Shown piece by piece: positions 18,922 to 26,795 of a stretch of 64,000 nucleotides of DNA; position 1 is the stretch's first letter, and every line of letters begins with the position of its first letter. Origin of the DNA: an uncultured Geobacter sp. (GTDB lineage Bacteria; Desulfobacterota; Desulfuromonadia; Geobacterales; Geobacteraceae); assembly GCA_903925075.1 (NCBI GenBank), contig CAIYDQ010000136.1, forward strand, positions 24,215 to 88,214, read 5' to 3'. Position numbers and translations under genes: made by a program. The notes under the pieces were generated by a model, which did no database searches, was not told the DNA's origin, and worked only from the letters and a program-made list of their open reading frames with translations.

Positions 18922-20717
18922 TGCATTCCATAGATCCGATCCTGGTTACCGTGATCCAGCGCCGCTTGAAGGCGATCACCGAGGAGATGGGGCTGGTCAT
19001 GCTGCGCACCGCCCGCTCGCCCATTCTTTCCGAGGCCCGCGATTTCGTGACCGGCCTCTACAACGCCAAGGGCGAGCTGCTGGAGCAGACGGCCTACATC
19101 CCGATCCTGGCCTTCGCCGTGCCGCTCTCCATAAAGTACATGGTGGAGTATTTCGGGGACGACCTCTACCCGGGCGACGTCATCATCCACAACGATCCCT
19201 TCACCGGCGGCAACCAGCCGACCGACGTCAAGATCGTGCGCCCGATTTTCCACCAGGAGCAGTTGGTGGGCTTTTCCTGCATCAACGGCCACCAGGCCGA
19301 CGTGGGGGGGGCGGTAGCCGGCGGCTACAACCCGCGGGCCACCGAGATCTGGCAGGAGAGCCTGCGCATCACCCCGGTGAAGCTCTATGAAAAGGGGGTG
19401 AAGCGGCGCGACGTCTGGGATCTGGTGTTCGGCAACATCCGTTTTCCGATCGTAATGGAAGACATCCAGGCCGCCATGGGAGGGTGCGCGGTGGGCGAGC
19501 GGGAACTGTTGAAACTCTACAAGCGCTACGGGCAGCCCCGTTTCGAGGCGCATCTGCGCCATCTCTACGACGCCACCGAGCAGCAGATGCGGGCCGAGAT
19601 ATCCGCCATGCCCGACGGCGTCTACCACGGCGCATCGACCATCTACTACGACGGCTTCAACCTCGGCTCCACCATGGAGATAAAAGTCGCCGTCGCCATC
19701 AGCGGCTCCGACATCTCCTTCGACTTTGCCGGCACCGCGCCGCAGACCATGGGCTTCGTCAACGCCCCGCTCGGCTCGAGCATGACCTCGGTGATCCTCA
19801 CCCTGCTCATGTGCCTGAAGAACCCCGAGCTCCCCCAAAACGCCGGCATGACCCGCCCCATCAGCGTGCAGATACCGGAAGGGAGCATGCTGAACCCGGT
19901 CTACCCGGCCGCCAGCACCTTCGGCAACCACATGTCCGACCAGATATCCTCCGCCATCTTCAACGCCATGGCCCAGGTGGTGCCGGAGCGGGTCACCGCC
20001 CCCTGGAACCCGCTCTTCGCCATCGCCGCCGTGGGGTACAACGACCGGATCCAGCGCCCCTTCGTCGACATCCTTTTCAACGCGCTCAAGGGCGGGGGTG
20101 GCGGGACCCGCGGCGCCGACGGCTACGACCACATCGGCCTGATCGGCTGCGGCGGCGGCCTCCTGGCGCAGGACCCGGAGATGTTCGAGATGAAGGACCC
20201 GCTTTTCCTGCACAGCTTCGAGTACAAGCAGGACTCCGCCGGCGCCGGCGAGTGGCGCGGGGGGCTCGGGGTGGAGCTGGAGATGGAATTTCTCAACGAC
20301 GGCAATCTGATCAGCGCCTTCGGCGATGGCATCGATCCCGGTTCCGAGGCCGGCGGGCTTCTGGGAGGAGGCTCCGGCATCAACAACTCCGGCGCCTTGA
20401 CCTACGCCGATGGCCGGGTGCACACCTGCACCAACAAGGAGATGGTGGTCAACATCCCCAGAGGGACCCGCTGGCGCCAGGTGGCGGGGGGAGGCGGCGG
20501 TTACGGCGACCCCTTGAGGCGCCCGATCGACCGGGTAGAGCAGGAGGTGCGCTACGGCGTCCTGTCGAAAGAGGCGGCGCGCGACAAGTACGGCGTCACT
20601 ATCGATCCGCTTACCATGACGGCGGACCGGTCGGGCGAGAGGAGCCTGCCCGTTGCCCGCAGCTGCGGCGAAGCGCCGGTCTCGGCGACCGACGGCGCGG
20701 CGGCGGCCGCCGTTTAG
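18918..20717 (+). CDS. Hydantoinase B / oxoprolinase family subunit
   Basis: MLRTARSPILSEARDFVTGLYNAKGELLEQ; GDVIIHNDPFTGGNQPTDV; C-terminal GGGGYGDPLRRP; overlaps hydantoinase A. Confidence 0.9.
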   Translation: MMHSIDPILVTVIQRRLKAITEEMGLVMLRTARSPILSEARDFVTGLYNAKGELLEQTAYIPILAFAVPLSIKYMVEYFGDDLYPGDVIIHNDPFTGGNQPTDVKIVRPIFHQEQLVGFSCINGHQADVGGAVAGGYNPRATEIWQESLRITPVKLYEKGVKRRDVWDLVFGNIRFPIVMEDIQAAMGGCAVGERELLKLYKRYGQPRFEAHLRHLYDATEQQMRAEISAMPDGVYHGASTIYYDGFNLGSTMEIKVAVAISGSDISFDFAGTAPQTMGFVNAPLGSSMTSVILTLLMCLKNPELPQNAGMTRPISVQIPEGSMLNPVYPAASTFGNHMSDQISSAIFNAMAQVVPERVTAPWNPLFAIAAVGYNDRIQRPFVDILFNALKGGGGGTRGADGYDHIGLIGCGGGLLAQDPEMFEMKDPLFLHSFEYKQDSAGAGEWRGGLGVELEMEFLNDGNLISAFGDGIDPGSEAGGLLGGGSGINNSGALTYADGRVHTCTNKEMVVNIPRGTRWRQVAGGGGGYGDPLRRPIDRVEQEVRYGVLSKEAARDKYGVTIDPLTMTADRSGERSLPVARSCGEAPVSATDGAAAAAV

Positions 20718-20751
20718 GAACCCAAGGAACCCAAGGAGCCAAAGGAGCCAA
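20716..20751 (+). repeat. 4 x 9-bp tandem repeat AGGAACCCA/AGGAGCCAA between hyuB-like and mutase genes
   Basis: AGGAACCCA AGGAACCCA AGGAGCCAA AGGAGCCAA, starting inside the TAG stop. Confidence 0.8.
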
Positions 20752-20774
20752 CGAGCACCCCCAGGAGAAAAGAC

Positions 20775-22385
20775 ATGACCGATTCACTGCAAAGCATCTT
20801 CAAGACCAACAGCGGGCTAGATATCAAGGAGCTCTATACGCCCGAGGACATAAGCGGCTTCGATTGCGACATGGACCTCGGCGTGCCGGGGGGATTCCCC
20901 TTCACCCGCGGCCCTTACGAGGGGATGTACCGCACCCGGGTCTGGACCCGCCGCTTCCAGGTGGGCTTCGGTTCCCCCCAGGATAGCAACCAGCGCATAA
21001 AGTACCTGATGAACAACGGCGCCAACGGCTTCGTCATCACCATCGACCTCCCCACCTCGTACGGCTTCGACTGCGACGATCCCATCTCCCGGGGTGAGGT
21101 GGGTGTCACCGGGGTGGCGATCAGCACCCTGGAAGACATGGAGGCGCTCTACGAGGGGTCGGCGCCGGACAGCGTCTCCTACGCGCTGTCGATCCGCCCT
21201 CCGGTCTCCTCGGTTACCCTGGCGATGCTGGCGGTGGTCGCCAAGCGCCGCAACATCGCCTTCAAGGACGTGATCGGCACCCAGCAAAACGACCCCTTTT
21301 ACCAGATGAGCGGCGGGCTGTTGCAGACCATCCGGCAGTTTTTCCCCCTGGAGGGGACGCTGCGCCTCTGCCTGGACAACATCCAGTTCATCTCCGAGAA
21401 CTTCCCCCGCCTGAACTGGATGGTGACCAACGGCTACAACCTGCGCGAAACCGGCATCGACGCCATCCAGGACGGAGCCTTTTCCCTGGGGCACGCCTTC
21501 GACATCTACCGCATGGCCAAGGACCGCGGTCTGGACGTGAACCTCTTCCCGCGCAAGGCGTCCTTCTTCCTCTCCTCCTCCATCGACTTCTTCGAGGAGA
21601 TCGCCAAGTTCCGCGCCATGCGCAGGCTCTACGCCAAGACCATGCGCGACAAGTTCGGGGCGACCAACCCGGAATGCTGGCGCATGCGTTTCTCGGTGCA
21701 GTCGGCGGGCAACTCGCTCACCACGCAGCAGCCGCAGATCAACGTGGTGCGCTCCGGCATCGAGGCCATGGCGGCGGTGTTCGGCGGGGCCCAGTCCATT
21801 CATCTCTGCTCCTACGACGAGGGGCACGGCCTCCCCACCGAGGAGTCCTCGCGCATGGCGCTGCGCACCCAGCAGATCATCGCCTACGAGAGCGGCGTTA
21901 CCAAGACCATCGATCCCCTGGCCGGCTCCTATTACGTGGAGAGCCTTACCAACCAGATGGAGGCCGCCATCAGCGCCAAGATCGCCGAAGTCGACGCCCT
22001 GGGGGGGATGGCCAAGGCGATCCAGGACGGCTGGCTGGAGCAGGAGATCAACAAGGCCCGCCTGCAGAACCAGCGGGTGCTGGACAACGGCGAGAAGACC
22101 CTGGTCGGGGTCAACCGCTTCAAGATCGACCCCGCCGAGGAGACCCCGATCAAGATCCACAAGCTGAAGGCCGACGAATGGGGCGAGCGCCGCGGCGAAT
22201 ACCTGCGCAACTACCGCAAGGAGCGCGACGCGGGCAAGTGGGCCCAGGCCATGGAGCAGATCGACCGGGCCTGGAAAGCCGGCGACAACATGGTGCCGGT
22301 GCTGATGAACGCCCTGGAAAACAAGGTGACCATGGGCGAATGCCATGAGGCGATGCGCCAGGCGCAAAACTGGTCTTTCCGCTGA
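20775..22385 (+). CDS. B12-dependent acyl-CoA mutase large subunit (divergent methylmalonyl-CoA mutase family)
   Basis: GFPFTRGPYEGMYRTRVWTRRFQVGFG; GTQQNDPF; AMAAVFGGAQSIHLCSYDEGHGLPTEESSRMALRTQQIIAYESGVTKTIDPLAGSYYVE. Confidence 0.9.
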   Translation: MTDSLQSIFKTNSGLDIKELYTPEDISGFDCDMDLGVPGGFPFTRGPYEGMYRTRVWTRRFQVGFGSPQDSNQRIKYLMNNGANGFVITIDLPTSYGFDCDDPISRGEVGVTGVAISTLEDMEALYEGSAPDSVSYALSIRPPVSSVTLAMLAVVAKRRNIAFKDVIGTQQNDPFYQMSGGLLQTIRQFFPLEGTLRLCLDNIQFISENFPRLNWMVTNGYNLRETGIDAIQDGAFSLGHAFDIYRMAKDRGLDVNLFPRKASFFLSSSIDFFEEIAKFRAMRRLYAKTMRDKFGATNPECWRMRFSVQSAGNSLTTQQPQINVVRSGIEAMAAVFGGAQSIHLCSYDEGHGLPTEESSRMALRTQQIIAYESGVTKTIDPLAGSYYVESLTNQMEAAISAKIAEVDALGGMAKAIQDGWLEQEINKARLQNQRVLDNGEKTLVGVNRFKIDPAEETPIKIHKLKADEWGERRGEYLRNYRKERDAGKWAQAMEQIDRAWKAGDNMVPVLMNALENKVTMGECHEAMRQAQNWSFR

Positions 22386-22436
22386 GCAGGTCCGGGAAGC
22401 GGGGAGGGGATGTGGCTATGCCAAGGAGGTGTGCGA

Positions 22437-23489
22437 ATGGATAGTTGTAAACGGATTCTGCTGGCAAAGATGGGGCTCGACTGCCACGACACGGGCATCA
22501 TCACCGTGCTCAGCATGCTGCGCGACAGTAAGTACGAAGTAATTTACCTGGGGCTGCACAACACCGCCCAGCAGGTGGTCAACGCCGCCATCCAGGAAAG
22601 CGTGGACGCCATCGGCATCAGCTTTCTGTCGGGCCAGCACATGACCCAGATGAGGGAGCTGATGGCGGAGCTCAAGCTGCGCGATTTCCCGGTCGCGGTC
22701 TTCTGCGGAGGGGTGATCCCTCCCGACGACGCCCTGGCCTTGAAGGCCTTGGGGGTGAAGGAGGTGATCCTCCCCGGCACCCTGAGCCGCGAGGTGGTGG
22801 CCCTGGTCGAGAAGGCCATCCGGCCGGAGCCGCAGCCGGAAGCGCCGGTCGGGGCGCGCCCGGAACTGAGCGTCACCCCCCTGGAGCGCTGCCTGAAGGC
22901 GATCGAGCACGGGGACCGGGAGCTTGCTGCCCGGGAGGCGCAGGCCATCTGGGACGAATGGCGCCCGCTGCACGACATGTACGTGGAGATGGCGGGCCTC
23001 TTCGCCACTTACGTCCGCGACAAGCTCGGCGAGGCGGCGGTGGAGGACGCCTGGCGCGTCATCGGGGAGAAGCTTTGGAAGCCGGTGCTGATGCATTTCA
23101 AGGAAACGGGCTCGACCAAGCTTCTGGTGGAGGTCTACGCGCAGTTCCTGCGCGCCCACGGCCACGACTTCGCGGTGGAGTCGGACCAGGAGAAAACCAC
23201 CTTCACCATGAAGTACTGCGCGTCGGGCGGCATGCTGATGCGCGACGGCAAAAACGAGGGGTGCGGCCGCCACCCGCTCGACGTGGGGGTGATGAACACC
23301 AGGGCCGACTGGACCTTCAACCGCGCCCTTTCCGCCTACTGCGTCCATACCCCCTTGTGGATGGACATCATGCCGCGCGAGTGGGGGTGGGACGTGTTCA
23401 AGTCGACCTTCGGCCGCCAGTTCGACGACGACGGCAAAGCGGTGAACGAGCCTTGCATCGCGGTGATCTACCATGAACCACAGTCTTGA
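22437..23489 (+). CDS. B12-binding mutase small subunit fused to an uncharacterised C-terminal domain
   Basis: AKMGLDCHDTGIITVLSMLRDSKYEVIYLGLH (DxHxxG); GVKEVILPGTLSREVV; about 220 extra residues with conserved-looking Cys/His/Trp; SD AAGGAGG before ATG 22437 (the ORF track starts at 22410). Confidence 0.88.
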   Translation: MDSCKRILLAKMGLDCHDTGIITVLSMLRDSKYEVIYLGLHNTAQQVVNAAIQESVDAIGISFLSGQHMTQMRELMAELKLRDFPVAVFCGGVIPPDDALALKALGVKEVILPGTLSREVVALVEKAIRPEPQPEAPVGARPELSVTPLERCLKAIEHGDRELAAREAQAIWDEWRPLHDMYVEMAGLFATYVRDKLGEAAVEDAWRVIGEKLWKPVLMHFKETGSTKLLVEVYAQFLRAHGHDFAVESDQEKTTFTMKYCASGGMLMRDGKNEGCGRHPLDVGVMNTRADWTFNRALSAYCVHTPLWMDIMPREWGWDVFKSTFGRQFDDDGKAVNEPCIAVIYHEPQS

Positions 23490-25047
23490 CCTCATCGTCC
23501 GGCGCAACAGCCGGAGGTTCCCGCGCAAGGTGGCCCTGTCCATGGCCGGCCGGTCGCTTGACTGGCGGACCCTGGACGAGCGGGTGGATCGGGTGGCCCA
23601 CGCCCTGAGAAGGGCGGGGCTGAAACCGGGAGCGCGGATGGCGATCCTGCTCCCCAACTGCCTGCAGTACTTCGAACTCTATTTCGGAGCGGCGCGGGCG
23701 GGGGTGATCGCGGTGCCGGTGAATTACCGCCTCACCCCCAGAGAGATGGCGCAGGTGCTCGCCTCGGCCGAGCCGGAACTCTTCGTGGTCGATTCCCGGT
23801 ACGCGGAGGCCGCCCGCCGCCTTGAGGCGCTGTTGCCGGGCCTCGACCGGCGCTGGTTGGTGGGCGAGGGGGAGCTGCCGGGGGCGCTCGGCTACGAGGC
23901 GCAACTGGCTCAGTGGCCAGGGGAGCAGGAGGCCCAAGCGGGGCCGACCGGGGCGGGGGAGGCCGACGGCGGCTGCGACACCTTCGCCATCTTTTTCACC
24001 TCGGGCACCACCGGGCTTCCCAAGGGGGCGATGGTCAGCCATTTGAACCTGGAGGCCAACGGCTACAACCAGATGATCGCCGACGCGAGCCACCCGGACG
24101 ACGTCAACCTGGTCGCCACCCCCCTTTACCACATGGGGGCGCTGTTCATGGCGGTCACCTACATGATGCTCGGCTGCCGGCAGGTGGTCCTGGAAAAGTT
24201 CGAGCCGGCCGGCTGGCTGGAACTGGTGGCGGCGGAATCGGCCACCGTGTCGCTGCTGGTCCCCACCATGATCAACGCGGTGGTCAACGCGTCCGAGATC
24301 GCCGGGGCCGACCTGGCGAGCCTCAGGCTGATCTTTTACGGAGGGGGCCCCATGCCGCCGGCGGTGCTCGCGCGCGCCCTGGAGACGCTTCCCTGCGGGT
24401 TCACCCAGGGATACGGCCTCACCGAAACGCTGGAGGCGACCTTCCTGGTGGCCAGGGATCATCTCCCCGACGGCTCCGAGGAGCAGCGGCGGCGCCTGCA
24501 ATCGGCCGGGCGCGAGGCGGTGGGCGCCGAGGTGCGCGTCGTGGGCCCGCAGGGCGAGGAACTCCCCGCCCGGGAGGTGGGAGAAATACTGGTGCGCAGC
24601 CGCTCGGTCATTTCCGGCTACTGGCAAAACGGCCAGGAGACCCGGGAGGCGATCCGGGGAGGGTGGTTCCATACCGGAGACCTGGGCTTTCTGGATGAGG
24701 AACGCTACCTGTTCGTGGTGGACCGGTTGAAGGACATGGTGGTTTCCGGCGGCATGAACATCTACACCAAGGAGGTCGAGGACGTGCTCTACGCCCATCC
24801 GGCCATCCTGGAGGCGGCCGTTTATGGAGTGCCCGACGAAAACTGGGGCGAGCGGGTGACGGCGGCCGTGGTCTTGAGGCCCGAGGCCCGGACCTGCGCC
24901 GAGGAACTGAGCGCCCACTGCGACGGCTTCCTGGCCGGCTACAAGCGTCCCCGCGCCTTTCATTTCCTGGAGGTTCTGCCCAAAAACCCCAGCGGCAAGA
25001 TCCTCAAGCGGGAATTGCGCACCGAGAATCAAGGAGTCAATCGATGA
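23473..25047 (+). CDS. AMP-forming acyl-CoA ligase
   Basis: IFFTSGTTGLPKGAMVSH; GYGLTET; WFHTGDLGFLDEERYLFVVDRLKDMVVSGGMNIYTKEVE; NPSGKILKREL. Confidence 0.92.
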   Translation: MNHSLDLIVRRNSRRFPRKVALSMAGRSLDWRTLDERVDRVAHALRRAGLKPGARMAILLPNCLQYFELYFGAARAGVIAVPVNYRLTPREMAQVLASAEPELFVVDSRYAEAARRLEALLPGLDRRWLVGEGELPGALGYEAQLAQWPGEQEAQAGPTGAGEADGGCDTFAIFFTSGTTGLPKGAMVSHLNLEANGYNQMIADASHPDDVNLVATPLYHMGALFMAVTYMMLGCRQVVLEKFEPAGWLELVAAESATVSLLVPTMINAVVNASEIAGADLASLRLIFYGGGPMPPAVLARALETLPCGFTQGYGLTETLEATFLVARDHLPDGSEEQRRRLQSAGREAVGAEVRVVGPQGEELPAREVGEILVRSRSVISGYWQNGQETREAIRGGWFHTGDLGFLDEERYLFVVDRLKDMVVSGGMNIYTKEVEDVLYAHPAILEAAVYGVPDENWGERVTAAVVLRPEARTCAEELSAHCDGFLAGYKRPRAFHFLEVLPKNPSGKILKRELRTENQGVNR

Positions 25048-26765
25048 CCGACTACAGGGCTCCGGTGGAAAGCCACCGATTCATTCTCAACGAGGTTCTC
25101 CATTGGGAGCGGCTTTTTTCTTCCCCCGAATACGCCCATGTCGACGCCGGGGTGGGCGACGCCGTGCTGAACGCGGCGGCGGAGTTCATCGGCGGCGTGC
25201 TGGCGCCCACCAGGCAGATCGGCGACGAGCAGGGGAGCCGGCTGGTGGACGGCCGGGTGATCACCCCGGACGGCTTCAAGGAGGCCTATCGCCAGTACGC
25301 CGACCTCGGCTGGATCGGCCTGGACATGCCGGAAGCCTACGGCGGCCAGAACCTGCCGCTGGTGCTGCAGGCGGCGGTGGCGGAGATGGTGAACGGCACC
25401 AGCGTGCCGTTCGGCATGCTGACCCTGATGGGGAGGGCCGCGGCCAGGCTTCTGATCGCCCACGCCGACGCCGGACTCAAGGAGCGGGTCGTGCCGCGCC
25501 TGGTGTCCGGGGAGTGGGCGGCGACCATCTGCATCAGCGAGTCGGACGCCGGCTCCGACGTGGCCAGGCTGCGCTCCATGGCGACGCCGATGCCGGACGG
25601 AAGCTACACGGTTTCCGGCAGCAAGATCTTCATCACCTTCGGCGACCACGACGTGACCGAACAGATCTGCCACGTGGTGCTGGCCCGCACCCTGGAGGGG
25701 CTCCCGGGGACGCGGGGCTTGAGCCTCTTCCTGGTCCCCAGGCTCTGCCTGCACGACGGCAGCCCCAACCGGATCAGCGTCGGCCGCATCGAGCACAAGA
25801 TGGGGCTGAAGGCCTCCGCCACCTGCGTGGTGGATTTCGAGGGAGCCCGCGGGACGCGGATCGGCGCGGAAGGGGAAGGGCTTAAGGTGCTCTTCGCCAT
25901 GGTCAACACCATGCGCCTGGAGGTGGCGATCCAGGGGGTGGCGATAGCGGGAGCCGCCACCGCCCGCGCCATCGCCTACGCCGCAGAGCGCCTGCAGGGG
26001 GGGACGCCCGACCGGCCGGCGATCCCCATCGTCGAGCACGCGGACGTGCGGCGCATGCTCCTGATCATGCGCTCCCGCACCGAGGCGCTCAGGGCCCTGG
26101 TGATGGAGGCGGCCTTCAACCTGGACCTCGCCCTGACCGCCGACGGCGCGGAGCGCGAAAAGGCCCGGGCGGCCGCGGAGTGGCTGCTGCCGGTCTGCAA
26201 GGCCTGCTGCTCGGAAGCGGGGTTCGAGGTCGCCAACCTGGCCATCCAGGTGCTGGGAGGCTACGGCTACCTCACCGATTACGGGGTGGAGCAGTACGCC
26301 CGCGACAGCCGGATCATGGCCATCTACGAGGGGACCAACGGCATTCAGGCCCTGGACCTGGTGACCCGGAGACTGGCCAAGGGCGGGGGGGCGCAGTATC
26401 GGCTGTTCGCTGAGCGCATCCGCGAGGACCTCTCGGCCGCGGCGCCCAGCCCCATCCGCCAGGCGCTGGAGTCGGCGCTGGTGCAGCTCGACCATTGCAG
26501 CGCCGTACTCGTGGAGCATCTGGCCGAAAGTCCCCGCGACGCCGAAGCCGGCGCCGGCGCTTACCTGGCTCTGGTCGGCCTGGTGGGTGGAGGGTGGATG
26601 TGGCTGCGCATGTCCGAGGCGGCGTCGCCGCGGCAGGCGAGCAGACGGGAGCTGGCGAATTTTTACGCCCGCTACCTGATGGCCGAGGCCGGAACCCTGC
26701 AAAAGCGCGCCTTGTGCGGCGCGGCGCTTTTCGACGGCCTCTCGGTCGAGGAATTATCGCGATAA
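25044..26765 (+). CDS. Acyl-CoA dehydrogenase
   Basis: CISESDAGSDVARLRSMA; GSKIFITFGDHD; QVLGGYGYLTDYGVEQYARDSRIMAIYEGTNGIQALDLV. Confidence 0.93.
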   Translation: MTDYRAPVESHRFILNEVLHWERLFSSPEYAHVDAGVGDAVLNAAAEFIGGVLAPTRQIGDEQGSRLVDGRVITPDGFKEAYRQYADLGWIGLDMPEAYGGQNLPLVLQAAVAEMVNGTSVPFGMLTLMGRAAARLLIAHADAGLKERVVPRLVSGEWAATICISESDAGSDVARLRSMATPMPDGSYTVSGSKIFITFGDHDVTEQICHVVLARTLEGLPGTRGLSLFLVPRLCLHDGSPNRISVGRIEHKMGLKASATCVVDFEGARGTRIGAEGEGLKVLFAMVNTMRLEVAIQGVAIAGAATARAIAYAAERLQGGTPDRPAIPIVEHADVRRMLLIMRSRTEALRALVMEAAFNLDLALTADGAEREKARAAAEWLLPVCKACCSEAGFEVANLAIQVLGGYGYLTDYGVEQYARDSRIMAIYEGTNGIQALDLVTRRLAKGGGAQYRLFAERIREDLSAAAPSPIRQALESALVQLDHCSAVLVEHLAESPRDAEAGAGAYLALVGLVGGGWMWLRMSEAASPRQASRRELANFYARYLMAEAGTLQKRALCGAALFDGLSVEELSR

Positions 26766-26795
26766 CCGACAGATTACAACCAAAGGAGCTAGCGG

